A DNA stretch of 64,000 bases. It comes from CAYOVG01 sp964407285. Its GTDB lineage: Bacteria; Desulfobacterota; Syntrophobacteria; Syntrophobacterales; Syntrophobacteraceae. The translations under genes and the position numbers were made by a program. The stretch spans positions 1 to 64,000 of the forward strand of contig CAYOVG010000003.1 of assembly GCA_964407285.1 (NCBI GenBank). Reading direction: 5' to 3'. The notes beneath the pieces were generated by a model. The model was not told the origin of the DNA, did no database searches, and saw nothing but the letters and a program-made list of their open reading frames with translations. This document shows positions 1 through 9,157 of the stretch, in pieces. Position 1 is the first letter of the stretch. The number at the start of each line of letters is the position of its first letter.

Positions 1-88
1 GAATAGCCTTCGTCCTGGAGCGCCCCCTTCAACGACCGCAGGATGCTCGCTTCATCATCGACGAGAAGAATTTTCGCTTTCATGTTCA
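1..88 (-). CDS. ntrX: NtrX/NtrC-type response regulator, N-terminal fragment (cut by window edge)
   Basis: Only the first 29 codons lie in the window. They read MNMKAKILLVDDEASILRSL and continue to the edge. This is the beta1-alpha1 start of a receiver domain, with the acidic pair DD that helps bind Mg2+. A second in-frame ATG two codons downstream (position 83) is an equally good start. It follows the NtrY-like kinase on the same strand after about 160 bp, so it is probably that kinase's cognate regulator. The output domain cannot be seen, so NtrX (AAA+ plus Fis HTH) is inferred from the pairing. Confidence 0.8.
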
Positions 89-245
89 TGGCGTATTCCG
101 CATGTTTCGTTTTCCGGCGCCGTTCTTACACAGGCTGCGGGCAAAAGACGCCTGTCCATGACAACCGGACCGATACAGCCCCGATCCGCCCGGTCTCCCG
201 ATCTTCCGGCCGCCAGTTACACCCGTATTTTATACCATAGTATTG

Positions 246-2444
246 TTAAGCCGGTAACTCAATAACGATTACGGTCCCTTGCGGATTATTGTCGTGCACG
301 CGGATGAACCCGTTGTGATCGGCGATGATGCCGGCGACGATGGCGAGTCCCAGTCCCATTCCCTTTTCCTTCGTCGAATAGTAGGGTTCGAATATCCGGA
401 GCTTGTCTTCCGCCGGGAGTCCATGGCCCGTGTCCGCACACTCCATCTTTGCGATCCTCAGCACGGGATCGTATCCGAGCGAGACCCGGATATCCTTCTC
501 CTCCCCGTTCAGGGCCTGCACGGCGTTCTCCAACAGGTTCGTCAGCACCTGCTTGAACTGGACCTGGTCCAGCTTCAAGATGGGAAAAGACGGGTCCTTC
601 TCGGTCTTGAACGACACATCGGGGTAGGTATGCCGGAAAAGAGCGATACACTCCTCGACGATGGCCCCCAGGTCCGAGGGAACGGGATTGGCGCGGGGAA
701 GCCTCGCGAAATTGGAAAATTCGTTGACGAGGTGCTTCATTATATCGACCTGCTGGGTGATTGTGCGCGTACACTCCTCGAGGAGCGCCCCGTCGGGCGT
801 GTCCAGCAGGTCCGCGTACTTTCTCCGAAGTCTCTGCGCCGACAACTGTATGGGGGTGAGCGGGTTCTTGATCTCGTGCGCAATGCGGCGAGCCACGTCA
901 CGCCATGCGGCCATCCGCTGGATCTTCACCAGGTCCGTCAGGTCGTCGAAAACGACGACGGTCCCGAGGCATTTGTCCTGCTCATCCCGAAAAACGGTGA
1001 CTTTGATGAGAAGCACGACGGGCCGGTCGTTGAAGATCACGTGCACCTGCTGTTCCAGGTAGGAGTTGCCGCTCGCGTGGTACATGTCCAGAAACGACTG
1101 GACGATATCCATGTGAGCGGGGGTCAGGCCCCGGGCGTAATGCCGGCCGATGACGTCCTCGGCCTTGAACCCGAGCATGGTTTCCGCGGACTTGTTCATT
1201 GTCGTGATGTTGCCCTCCGCGTCGGCGCTTACAACGCCTGCGGCGATGTTTCTGAGAACGATCTCCATGTACCGCCGCCGGGCTTCCAGTTCCAGGTGGC
1301 TGTTCTGAAGGGCGGTATAGGCCCCCGCCAGTTGTTCGCGGCTCTCCGAAAGGTCCCGCACCATCTTGTTGAAGGAGGACACCAGCATCCCGATTTCGTC
1401 CTTGTGTTCCCAAACCAACTGAACGTCGAGGTTCCCCTCGGCGATGGTCTGCGTGGCCTCCACCAGGTGCTGAATGGGGATGGTGATGTTCTTGGCCAGC
1501 GAGAAACCGAACCAGATGGCGGCAAAAATGACCAGGAGCGTCACTATGGAAAAGGTGATGACGTGGCTCGTCCTGACGGGCTTGTGGAGAAGCTTGATCT
1601 GGAGGAAATCCTCGTAACCGTTGGTAAAAGAGGCGATCTTTTCGGTCAGGCGCTGCGGCAGAAGGCGAAGCGCCACAAGGGTCCCTGTTTCCGCCCCGGA
1701 GGGGGAGTTCGATTCGGTGATGGGACAGGAGGTGATCAGGGCGTCCTGGGGATCGAGGGAGAGCACGTGGACCTCCGCTGCGCTTTCCAGTTCATTTCGG
1801 AGCAGATCCTGCATCTCGCCTGCCTGGAGCGCCTGAAGGTGGGGAGGATGAGCGCAACTCCACACCAGTTTTCCGGAAGGGTCCAGGAAATACAGCGCAT
1901 TGAGGTGATATCTGCGCATCAGCGTCGCGGTGACCTGTTCCGACCGGATGTTGGGCAACCCGTCGGCTCCGAACATGTCGATGAGATCGGACTTGATCAT
2001 GTCGCAGTCGATGGTGAGGTCGTCCCGGACTTCCTTCATATAATCCCGCCCGAAGTCCACGGCCTGAAACAGGGACTGCTCCATCTTCCGGCTGAACCAG
2101 TAGTCGATGCTGTGGGAAATGAACTTCGTGGCCATGCCGAACAGGGGCAGCGTCGGGATGACGGTAAGGCCGACGAAAGCGATCACGAGCCGCGTGCGGA
2201 GGTGATGTCCGAGGATATTGCGCTTGCGCTCGAACACCAGTTTGACGATTCTTCGAAGGACGAGGTAGACGAGGACCAGGAGCAGGACGACGTTGAGATT
2301 TATCAGCGCGATGAGCAAAATATTGCTGAGCGCCGGCAGTGGGAACTGGAAACGGAAAAACCAGCCTTCCATCAGACCGAAAGCGGCGACGAAAATGGCG
2401 ATTACGATAAACCACAACGTTTCTCGATACGTGTATCGGCTCAT
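246..2444 (-). CDS. ntrY: NtrY-like membrane sensor histidine kinase
   Basis: A 732-residue transmembrane sensor kinase. Membrane segments lie near residues 10-27, 40-64 and 84-104, then a periplasmic sensor region runs to about 290 and a further membrane segment covers about 294-318. A HAMP linker follows (about 319-370), then a PAS domain (about 385-500). The HisKA box has RRIAHEIKNPLTP with the phospho-acceptor at His523. The HATPase domain shows the N box (LLENAVQAL, about 637-645), a G1 box DTGHGL (about 672) and a G2 box GMGLGL. This order is that of NtrY-type kinases. It lies downstream of lpxC and a DUF4390 gene and upstream of ntrX, an arrangement seen in many Desulfobacterota. The signal sensed cannot be read from sequence. 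Confidence 0.92.
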   Translation of the reverse strand: MSRYTYRETLWFIVIAIFVAAFGLMEGWFFRFQFPLPALSNILLIALINLNVVLLLVLVYLVLRRIVKLVFERKRNILGHHLRTRLVIAFVGLTVIPTLPLFGMATKFISHSIDYWFSRKMEQSLFQAVDFGRDYMKEVRDDLTIDCDMIKSDLIDMFGADGLPNIRSEQVTATLMRRYHLNALYFLDPSGKLVWSCAHPPHLQALQAGEMQDLLRNELESAAEVHVLSLDPQDALITSCPITESNSPSGAETGTLVALRLLPQRLTEKIASFTNGYEDFLQIKLLHKPVRTSHVITFSIVTLLVIFAAIWFGFSLAKNITIPIQHLVEATQTIAEGNLDVQLVWEHKDEIGMLVSSFNKMVRDLSESREQLAGAYTALQNSHLELEARRRYMEIVLRNIAAGVVSADAEGNITTMNKSAETMLGFKAEDVIGRHYARGLTPAHMDIVQSFLDMYHASGNSYLEQQVHVIFNDRPVVLLIKVTVFRDEQDKCLGTVVVFDDLTDLVKIQRMAAWRDVARRIAHEIKNPLTPIQLSAQRLRRKYADLLDTPDGALLEECTRTITQQVDIMKHLVNEFSNFARLPRANPVPSDLGAIVEECIALFRHTYPDVSFKTEKDPSFPILKLDQVQFKQVLTNLLENAVQALNGEEKDIRVSLGYDPVLRIAKMECADTGHGLPAEDKLRIFEPYYSTKEKGMGLGLAIVAGIIADHNGFIRVHDNNPQGTVIVIELPA

Positions 2445-2540
2445 GGGCTCAACTCGCTGTGCCGGGATTGCGAAGAGGTTCTATGAAAGTGGCTTCTTTT
2501 CGATGCGCTGTTCACAATATACTGCTCACTTCCATACAAC

Positions 2541-3140
2541 TTACTTGACTTCTATCGATGAACCCAGGCTGGTGAAATGGATCGCATGCCAGTCGGTTTC
2601 AAAGTCCCACAGGGATACGAAAAAGAGGATGTAACGGAAGAACATCGGCAGGTTCTTCTTGGAAAGTTCGGCCTTGACCCGCAGCTTGTAGGTCTTTCCC
2701 CGTTCGAGTTCCGGCAGTGGAATGAGATGGATATCGCCCACTTCGCTCATCCACGTCTTGGCCTCTCCGAAGTCCCGCGTGCTGAGGATGTTCTCGGGAG
2801 ATTCGGATCGCTGCACTATGAAAATGTTCTTCAGGAGATCGTACCTGATGGTGTGTTCGGCGACGTTTTCAAAAATCTTCTTCCGGAGCATAACCCGCTC
2901 CGGCGCATCGATCGCCGCCCGAATCCAGAAGGTGGTGGGCACGCCGCTCCATATCGCCTCCTCCATATCGGGTGTGAAGCAGTTGACGAGGCGAAACCTC
3001 GTCTGCACCCGGCCGTTCGCCTCGAAAACGCAAAGGTCCGCCACTTCGGCCTTATTGACGCCGAAGGCCGTGCCGGGTGACAGACCGACGGCGGCCGTCG
3101 CCAGGGCGATACAAAACGTGAAAAAGAAACCCCTCGCCAT
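2541..3140 (-). CDS. DUF4390 domain-containing exported protein
   Basis: A 199-residue protein with an N-terminal hydrophobic signal (about residues 5-26, ending near GTAFG). The rest is a beta-rich domain containing VNCFTPDMEEAIWSGVPTTF and a C-terminal hydrophobic stretch, FFRYILFFVSLWDFETDW. This matches the DUF4390 family, exported proteins of unknown role often found between lpxC and an ntrY-type kinase gene. It is about 100 bp upstream of the ntrY start on the same strand and about 100 bp after lpxC, so co-transcription is likely. Its function is not established; an envelope role is inferred from context only. Confidence 0.8.
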   Translation of the reverse strand: MARGFFFTFCIALATAAVGLSPGTAFGVNKAEVADLCVFEANGRVQTRFRLVNCFTPDMEEAIWSGVPTTFWIRAAIDAPERVMLRKKIFENVAEHTIRYDLLKNIFIVQRSESPENILSTRDFGEAKTWMSEVGDIHLIPLPELERGKTYKLRVKAELSKKNLPMFFRYILFFVSLWDFETDWHAIHFTSLGSSIEVK

Positions 3141-3238
3141 AGACCTGCGCTTCTTCCGCTAGAGAACCCCGAGTTGTCGGGATTCTAGCGAAGCGCAAGC
3201 TCCATGACAAGCGGTTTCTCTTTATCGGCGGACCGTCG

Positions 3239-4192
3239 TCAAACGGCTTTCGGACTGAGGGCGAAATTGCCCACAAAGGACGGAAGGGGATTGTGGTGCT
3301 GGAACACGGGTGGAATGTACGGCATCGGGACGACGAGGCTGCAGAAGTCCTTCCGGTTCATGAGGGTCTCGAGGAACTGATTGTGCAGCTTGTGTCCGGC
3401 CTTGTGGACCTCGAAACGGCCCAGCAACGGCTTGCCCGCCAAGGCTACATCGCCCATGAAATCAAGAACTTTGTGTCGCACGCATTCGTCGGGGTAGCGG
3501 AATCCTTCATCATTGAGCAGCCCCCTGTCATCGAATACGATGGCATTTTCGAGGGAGCCGCCACGGGCAAGCCCCATGCGCTGGAGTTGCTGCACGTCCT
3601 TGAGAAAGCCGAAAGTCCTCGCCTTGGCGATATCGCGCGCAAAGGCGGACTTCTCGAAGCACCACGAGAACTCCTGCCTGCCTATCAGCGGATGGGGAAA
3701 TTCGATGGTGTAGCAGACTTCGAACTGGTCGGAAGGGATCGCCTTGATGAAAGCGTCGCCTTCGCGTACGGTAAAGGGCCTTTCCACCTTGAAATAGTGG
3801 CGGTACGCCCCCTGCTTTTTCAGCCCCGACTTCTGGATGAGCTTGAAATACCCGGCGGCGCTCCCGTCGAGAATAGGGACTTCGGGACCCGTAAGCTCCA
3901 CCAGCACATTATCGACCCCCATTCCAACGAATGCCGCCATCAGGTGTTCGATGGTGGAAACGGTCGCCCCGTTCGAACCGATAGTGGTCGCCAGGGATGT
4001 GTCGGTTACTTCATCGTAGCGGGCGACAACGGTGGGACGCTCCGGCAGATCCAGCCTCCGGAACCTTACACCGAAGTTCTCGGGTGCGGGCTTCAACCTC
4101 AAGGCTATGTCCAGCCCCGAATGAAGCCCGGTCCCCTCACACCGCACCTCTTTCTTCAGCGTATGCTGCTTATGAAAAAATATATGCCCCAA
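3239..4192 (-). CDS. lpxC: UDP-3-O-acyl-N-acetylglucosamine deacetylase
   Basis: The 317-residue LpxC is the committed step of lipid A synthesis. It is a zinc hydrolase that deacetylates UDP-3-O-acyl-GlcNAc in the cytoplasm. Visible motifs are EHLMAAF with E82 and H83, RHKVLDFMGD with zinc ligands H240 and D244, and the catalytic AGHKLH with H267. Length and duplicated-domain layout match the family. The start MGHIFFHKQHTLKKE is the usual N-terminus. It opens the minus-strand unit lpxC - DUF4390 - ntrY - ntrX. Its presence implies a Gram-negative cell with lipid A. Confidence 0.97.
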   Translation of the reverse strand: MGHIFFHKQHTLKKEVRCEGTGLHSGLDIALRLKPAPENFGVRFRRLDLPERPTVVARYDEVTDTSLATTIGSNGATVSTIEHLMAAFVGMGVDNVLVELTGPEVPILDGSAAGYFKLIQKSGLKKQGAYRHYFKVERPFTVREGDAFIKAIPSDQFEVCYTIEFPHPLIGRQEFSWCFEKSAFARDIAKARTFGFLKDVQQLQRMGLARGGSLENAIVFDDRGLLNDEGFRYPDECVRHKVLDFMGDVALAGKPLLGRFEVHKAGHKLHNQFLETLMNRKDFCSLVVPMPYIPPVFQHHNPLPSFVGNFALSPKAV

Positions 4193-4536
4193 GCTCTTTT
4201 CTCCTCCGCCGCATTACCAAAGCACTAAGCGTGCCACACGAGCCCTTCCCCCGTTTCCGGAACTCCGCCCGCATGGGAAGTATTTATTCCGACTCCCTTT
4301 TATGGACCATGCTCCCGGGAGTGAAGCCGCGAAAGCGGGAGAGCGCCGGGACTTCGTTGTGTTGTAAAGAACACAGAAAATGCTGTCGGTTGTGCTTTTT
4401 TTGCAACACATCCCGTTCTCCTTGCTTTATAGATTCGTTCAGCTTAAGATGGAGGACGCATTTTCGATGTACTTCGATGTACGTTGGAGACGCTGTTTCG
4501 CGTCTCCCGTATTCTTTTCCGATGGAGCCACAGGTT
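4193..4536. promoter_or_regulatory. Divergent intergenic region between lpxC and thrC
   Basis: No gene is seen in these 344 bases, which must hold the promoters of lpxC (minus) and thrC (plus). A hairpin with 8-bp stem arms (4486-4493 and 4500-4507, GGAGACGC/GCGTCTCC, 6-nt loop) lies about 30 nt before the thrC start. Directly before it is a short direct repeat of CGATGTAC. No T-tract follows the stem, so attenuation is speculative. Confidence 0.4.
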
Positions 4537-6039
4537 ATGAAACTCGAACAATTTCCATCCGATATACAGCCCTATCTCATTCCCCGCCCCGGCGGCGAGT
4601 ACGTCTACCACTGCATCGGCTGCGGGAGGGAATACGGGGTGGACGAGCTTCTCTATACGTGTCCGGACTGCACGAGCGTCATGGTGATAAGGGACGGGCA
4701 ATGGGAGCGTCTGAAGGCGATTCCCGGCCCGTTGTGGAGAAAGATATTCGACTACCGGAGCATGCTGACCGTTCCGGCCCTTCGAGGCATCTTTCGATAC
4801 CACGAGTTGCTCGGGTCGATCATCCCGCTCGATGCCGTCATTTACCTGGGCGAGGGCCATACCCCGGCCATCGCCGCCAACGAACGGTTGAGCGGGTGGG
4901 CGGGAATCGAATTCCTCTTCAAAAACGACGGCCAGAACCCCAGCGCCTCCTTCAAGGATCGCGGAATGGCCGTTGCGTTCAGCTACCTTAATTACCTCAT
5001 AAAGACCGGGCGGGTCGGCGAAGTGCTGGCCATATGCGCCTCGACCGGCGATACTTCGGCTGCCGCGGCCCTGTTTGCGTCCTACATGGTCGATGGAGTG
5101 AAGTCCTCGGTACTGCTGCCCAAGGGGAAAGTCACCCCCCAGCAGTTGGGGCAGCCGCTGGGCAGCGGGGCGAGGGTCATAGAGATTCCTGGTGTGTTCG
5201 ACGATTGCATGAAGGTCGTGGAATACCTGGCGGACCATTTTGCGGTGGCCCTCATGAATTCCAAGAACTCCTGGCGCATCCTCGGCCAGGAATCCTACAG
5301 TTTCGAGATCGCCCAGGCATTCGACTACGATGTGGGGGACCTCGTGGTAGTGGTCCCGATCGGCAACGCGGGCAACATCACCGCCGTAATGGAGGGGTTC
5401 CTCAAGCTGCACGATCTCGGGATCATCGAGACCCCGCCGGCCGTTCTGGGGGTGCAGTCGGAACACGCAAACCCCGTGTTTCTCTACTATTTCGAACCCG
5501 ATCCGCGGAAGCGGACTTTTCGGCCCGTCACCGTGCGGCCCAGCGTGGCGCAGGCCGCCATGATCGGGAACCCGGTTTCCATGCCGCGCGTCGTGCGGCT
5601 CGTGGAGCGCTACAGGGCGGTCGCGGGGGACGATGCGGTGCGGATGGTCGAGGTGAGCGAGCAGGAAATCATGGACGCGATGCTGACGGCCAACCGCAAC
5701 GGGCACATCGCCTGCACGCAGGGCGGGGAGTGCCTGGCGGGAATCCGGAAGGCGGTCGGGAACGGGTATGTCGCCGCGGGGCGCCGGGCGGTGCTGGATT
5801 CGACGGCGCATGCTCTCAAGTTCGCGGGGTTCCAGGAGAAGTATTTTATGGACGAATTTGAACCGGAGTACGAGATTGTTCCCAGGGCGGAGTTGCGTAA
5901 TGCGCCGGAGCCGGTCGATATCCCGGTCGGTACGGCCGTGCCCGAACCGGGCAAAACTCTTGCTCCGGCGGAGTTCCAGGCTTTTGTCGAATGCGCCGCC
6001 CGCGACGTGGCGCGCAAGCTGGGGCTGAAGCAGCGCTGA
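4537..6039 (+). CDS. thrC: Threonine synthase
   Basis: A 500-residue PLP enzyme converting O-phospho-L-homoserine to threonine. An N-terminal zinc-ribbon-like segment has C26, C29, C42 and C45 (HCIGCGRE ... YTCPDC). The PLP lysine is K140 in NPSASFKDRG, with the substrate loop STGDTSAAAA following. The glycine-rich phosphate-binding loop is PIGNAGNITAVMEG, and the C-terminal part has the TAHALKFAGFQEKYF segment typical of long-form ThrC. The reading frame is open further upstream, but ATG at 4537 is preceded at good spacing by GGAG (4524-4527). An ATG at 4522 is the alternative. It is monocistronic, divergent from lpxC. Confidence 0.94.
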   Translation: MKLEQFPSDIQPYLIPRPGGEYVYHCIGCGREYGVDELLYTCPDCTSVMVIRDGQWERLKAIPGPLWRKIFDYRSMLTVPALRGIFRYHELLGSIIPLDAVIYLGEGHTPAIAANERLSGWAGIEFLFKNDGQNPSASFKDRGMAVAFSYLNYLIKTGRVGEVLAICASTGDTSAAAALFASYMVDGVKSSVLLPKGKVTPQQLGQPLGSGARVIEIPGVFDDCMKVVEYLADHFAVALMNSKNSWRILGQESYSFEIAQAFDYDVGDLVVVVPIGNAGNITAVMEGFLKLHDLGIIETPPAVLGVQSEHANPVFLYYFEPDPRKRTFRPVTVRPSVAQAAMIGNPVSMPRVVRLVERYRAVAGDDAVRMVEVSEQEIMDAMLTANRNGHIACTQGGECLAGIRKAVGNGYVAAGRRAVLDSTAHALKFAGFQEKYFMDEFEPEYEIVPRAELRNAPEPVDIPVGTAVPEPGKTLAPAEFQAFVECAARDVARKLGLKQR

Positions 6040-6217
6040 GCGGTGAGTGGAGACGATCTTTCGGTTGGTGGGTCCGAGGGTTGGGGCGCGCGGTTCTCCC
6101 GTAGAGGTGTCGATGCATGGACGGGGAAATGCGGGGAGAAGTAGTCCGAGGCCCGTATGTTGACGTATTTGCATGGAATTGATCCGTCAGAGCACGGAAG
6201 ATGAGGATTTGGAAGAG

Positions 6218-6772
6218 ATGAGCTTGCTGGCGTACAGGGAATCATATCCCCGGTTGGGCGAGGATGTTTTCATCGCTCCGGGGGCATGGCTGATCGGCGA
6301 CGTAATGATCGGAGACCGGAGCAGCGTCTGGTTCAACACTGTTGTTCGCGGAGACGTTCACTACGTGAGGATCGGGTCGGAGACCAACATCCAGGACAAT
6401 TGCACGCTCCACGTGACCGGCGGAAAGTTTGCGCTCGAACTGGGGAGCCGCATCACGGTGGGGCACCGCGCGGTGGTGCACGGTTGTGTGGTGGAGGATG
6501 AGTGCCTCATAGGGATCGGGGCCGTGGTGCTCGACGGCGCCAGGATAGGGAAGGGCTCCATGGTGGCGGCGGGAGCGGTTGTGACTCCGGGCTTCGTGGC
6601 GCCGCCCGATTCCCTCGTGATGGGGGCGCCGGGCAAGGTGGTGAGGGAGATCAGCGAGGAGGAGCGGCGGCTCATGGTGGAAAGCGCGGCGCACTACGTG
6701 GAACTATCCGCGGAGTATCTGAATGCCGGGAGGATAGATGTGTCCAGGCGCGTGCGCGGCTTTCTGGGGTGA
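6218..6772 (+). CDS. Gamma-class carbonic anhydrase family protein (left-handed beta-helix)
   Basis: A 184-residue hexapeptide-repeat protein. The body shows the gamma-CA signature: PRLGEDVFIAPGAWLIGDV, SSVWFNTVVRGD, SETNIQDNC, VGHRAVVHGC and a C-terminal alpha helix. Histidines in HVTG, GHRAVVHGC and the following turns sit where the trimeric enzymes bind metal. The family interconverts CO2 and bicarbonate, although many members (PaaY/YrdA/CaiE-like) have unproven activity. The ATG at 6218 (MSLLAYRESYPRLGE) is preferred because homologues start here and GAGG lies 11 nt upstream. An in-frame ATG at 6173 would add 15 residues. Confidence 0.88.
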   Translation: MSLLAYRESYPRLGEDVFIAPGAWLIGDVMIGDRSSVWFNTVVRGDVHYVRIGSETNIQDNCTLHVTGGKFALELGSRITVGHRAVVHGCVVEDECLIGIGAVVLDGARIGKGSMVAAGAVVTPGFVAPPDSLVMGAPGKVVREISEEERRLMVESAAHYVELSAEYLNAGRIDVSRRVRGFLG

Positions 6773-6857
6773 GAGGAGCCTACGGAAACCTACGGAAAGG
6801 GGCCATGGAAGCCCCCGGAAGCGGTTATGGTCCGCCGGCCCCCGCCGGCAGGCCGTT

Positions 6858-7118
6858 TCAGCCGTTGCAGGTCCATTTGTCGCTGGCGTTGACCCGCAAG
6901 GTATCTTCTTCCCTGACGGGCGTGCCGGACTGCAGGATTCCGCAGCCGGCCAGTTCGTCGATGGCCTTGTGGAGGGCTTCCTCGTCGCCGCTCCAGCGCG
7001 AACGGATATAGTCCAGGTTGGGGGACAGTCCCTCGTCGAGGAGGGAGCAGACGATGATGTAGAGGGATACTGCTTCTACGCTGGCCTTTTGGTTGAAGAT
7101 CGCACGGTCCATATGCAT
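6858..7118 (-). CDS. Small hypothetical protein (86 aa)
   Basis: I do not recognise the family. The 86-residue product begins MHMDRAIFNQKASVEAVSL and is predicted largely helical, with a segment (NLDYIRSRWSGDEEALHKAIDELAGCGIL) that resembles a small winged-helix or regulatory bundle. A GGAG box sits 8 nt before the ATG at 7118, which supports translation. It is convergent with the carbonic anhydrase gene and ends 86 bp from it. Confidence 0.55.
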   Translation of the reverse strand: MHMDRAIFNQKASVEAVSLYIIVCSLLDEGLSPNLDYIRSRWSGDEEALHKAIDELAGCGILQSGTPVREEDTLRVNASDKWTCNG

Positions 7119-7425
7119 GAGATTGACTCCGGTCGCAAAACGGGTAACGGGTTATAAGTTCTTTGGTTGATTTCATCCTTTCCGTGTAACCTAACAGAGA
7201 CTTTTCCCGGAGTCAATTCGGCCGGCGCTCGAGAGCGGGTTGTGGCGGCGATGATGCCGCCGGTCCCGGCAGGGCCGGTCCGGCGGGAAATGCGGGCCGG
7301 TTGCTCGAACGAGGCCGGGGGCTGCGGAGACGTCGGGCGCCCATGCGGCCGGCGAGTTCCGTCGGATTGTTTGTTTTTCCTTGTAAACAAGCGTATGTTT
7401 TGGTAGTAGATAGTGTTGCCCGTTA

Positions 7426-7512
7426 GCCTGGGTGGCGGAACAGGTAGACGCAAGGGACTTAAAATCCCTCGCTCCTCGGAGCGTACGAGTTCGACTCTCG
7501 TCCCAGGCACCA
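7426..7512 (+). tRNA. tRNA-Leu (anticodon TAA)
   Basis: The acceptor stem GCCTGGG (7426-7432) pairs with CCCAGGC (7502-7508), followed by A and an encoded CCA (7510-7512). The D arm reads GGCGGAACAGGTAGACGC, typical of Leu. The anticodon loop CTTAAAA gives TAA, flanked by GGGA/TCCC. A long class-II variable arm (GCTCCTCGGAGC) and the T loop GTTCGACTC are intact. Its 3' end borders a degraded accessory stretch, so it may be an integration site. Confidence 0.96.
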
Positions 7513-7880
7513 AGGAAAATCAACGGGTTGTGAGAATGCTTCAAAATACGCTTTGCCCTGATTTTCGGTGATAGGTCTATTTGCCCCGCGTTTGCCCCAT
7601 GGAAGCCGTCTGTACCACACGCGGAAATCTCATGACGGTGAACGGAATGCGAGCAAGGGGAGGCTTCCCCGGACCCCGCCGCCATCGGCGGGCAGGCTCA
7701 AGATAGGTTGTACCATCATCAGGTCCGCTCGAACGTAATACTGCGGTTCGTCATATTCGCGCATCCTCGGGAAGCGCTTCCTGGTGAGGGACTCCAGGGG
7801 AAACCGGCCTTGTCGGGCAGGCTCGCGACTTCCCGCTCTATCCCCTGGAAAAATCGAAATTACCGGATGGTGTCATTTCT
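7513..7880. other. Degraded stretch downstream of tRNA-Leu
   Basis: No intact gene is seen. On the minus strand a short open stretch just after the tRNA ends MGQTRGK-stop (about 7578-7600), the sort of tail seen on some tyrosine integrases. This is too short to call. The position directly 3' of a tRNA and next to a broken toxin gene suggests remains of an integrated element. Confidence 0.3.
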
Positions 7881-8203
7881 TCATGCGCTCAACCAGTCAT
7901 CCCGGCTGATTTCCGTTTGCTTTAGAATCCCTTTTAAGCACCCGGGCGGAAGTTTTTTGGCCATTTTGGATTGCGGAATCCCAAGTCTTCATCAGGAAGA
8001 GCCTCCAAGTTTCGTTAAGAAACTTTTACTCACCTGCTTATCAGCGCTGAATCTATCTGCCCGGCATGAGGATTTGGTATAGTCAGTCTGAACTTGCCTT
8101 TTTTCACATATAAATGCCGACCACCTGGATAAGGACCATCAAAACCGAGCCGGTCTAGTTTTCGGATCAGTTCAGCCCTGCTACATGGCGGGATTTCAGG
8201 CAT
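7881..8203 (-). pseudogene. hicA: HicA-family mRNA interferase toxin, interrupted
   Basis: The ATG at 8203 opens a frame reading MPEIPPCSRAELIRKLDRLG, continuing through DGPYPGGRHLYVKKGKFRLT and IPNPHAGQIDSALISR, then a stop at 8030-8032. This is a near-complete HicA double-stranded-RNA-binding toxin, including the catalytic GGRHLY histidine. The missing family C-terminus (ILKQTEISRDDWLSA, then stop) is found at 7881-7928 on the same strand after about 100 extra bases. The gene is therefore broken by an insertion. The toxin N-terminal part could still be translated. Just upstream, a frame ending EAGAMNA overlaps the hicA start and could be the tail of a hicB antitoxin gene, but that is weak. 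Confidence 0.72.
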
Positions 8204-8423
8204 TCATCGCCCCCGCTTCGGGAGGGTCGGCAACGGCAAGCTTGCTCACGTTAACCACGGGTAAGGCTTGTGATGGTGATGGTGAATGAAGCTTGCATCG
8301 TCCGGGTGTGCCGGGAGGGGTTCTCCGTCCCCCCATTGCACGGAGGGGTTGGACGGCGGGGAAAACGGGATGGAAACGGAGGGTCTCCCGGTCCCGCGCC
8401 GCCGGCGGGCGGCAAGGCCCGGG

Positions 8424-8966
8424 TCAGCGCCTGTTTTCCTCTTTCAACAAGCCGTAGACGACGTGGTCCAGATGTTTGCCATTCACTTTCTCAGCCCGGC
8501 GAATAATGCCCTCTTGCTGAAAGCCCAAGCGTTCTGGAATAGCCCGACTTCTGCGGTTTTCCACCGCACAGCGGATCTCGATGCGATTGAGCGAATAGTA
8601 TTGAAAGCCCAGCCTCATTAAATCCTGGACGCTTTCGCTCATAATTCCTCTGCCGTTGTATTCCTGCGCCAGCCAGTAGCCGACGTAGCCAATGCCGTTA
8701 ACCTGATCGATCCGGTTATAGCCCAACACGCCGGCGGGCTTATCTCGATAGAAAACTGTGACGTGTAACGCCTCGCCCTGTTGAAACCGAAGTAATTGCT
8801 TTTCGATGAATCTTCCAGTGTCGGAGGGCTGAGTGACGGTATCGAGCCAGGGCAGCCATTGTTTAAGGAATTCTCTGTTCTTGTTCGTCAGCTTGAACAA
8901 TTCTTCGGCATACTGCGGTACAGTCAAGCTGAGTTTGACTTCATCATTGATATGTCGGAAGAACAT
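8424..8966 (-). CDS. GNAT N-acetyltransferase, RimJ/RimL type
   Basis: A 180-residue acetyltransferase of the RimL/YdaF group. It has an N-terminal MFFRHINDEVKLSLTVPQYA segment, a central GVLGYNRIDQVNGIGYVGYW strand pair, an acetyl-CoA-binding region QEYNGRGIMSESVQDLM and the family's NRIEIRCAVENRRSRAIPERLGF block. Members acetylate protein N-termini, polyamines or small amines using acetyl-CoA; the substrate here is unknown. The ATG at 8966 is chosen because GGAGG lies 10 nt upstream. An upstream ATG at 8984 overlaps that box. It sits in the accessory patch after tRNA-Leu with no obvious operon partner. Confidence 0.88.
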   Translation of the reverse strand: MFFRHINDEVKLSLTVPQYAEELFKLTNKNREFLKQWLPWLDTVTQPSDTGRFIEKQLLRFQQGEALHVTVFYRDKPAGVLGYNRIDQVNGIGYVGYWLAQEYNGRGIMSESVQDLMRLGFQYYSLNRIEIRCAVENRRSRAIPERLGFQQEGIIRRAEKVNGKHLDHVVYGLLKEENRR

Positions 8967-9157
8967 TCCTCTGGATACCTCCATGAGTGCTGATACTGTC
9001 GTTGAACGCCATTGAACGGCTTCTACGACATGCTGATTGTCCGATACTCCTATCGGCTCCAGGTGAGGCTTCGTCCAATGCGGCGCACGGCCGCGCGGCC
9101 ATGGGCTTCCAGAGAGTAAGATCGTCGCCTTCTCCGCGCGTCGCCCGGATGTTTTCG

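Noticed and set aside
279..2486. Long open frame (735 codons) opposite ntrY
   Set aside because: It is antisense to a full, well-conserved kinase and shows no family motifs. GC-rich codon use opens long antisense frames.
3997..4536. Upstream extension of the threonine synthase frame
   Set aside because: The open frame overlaps lpxC antisense and has no homology; the ribosome site supports the ATG at 4537.
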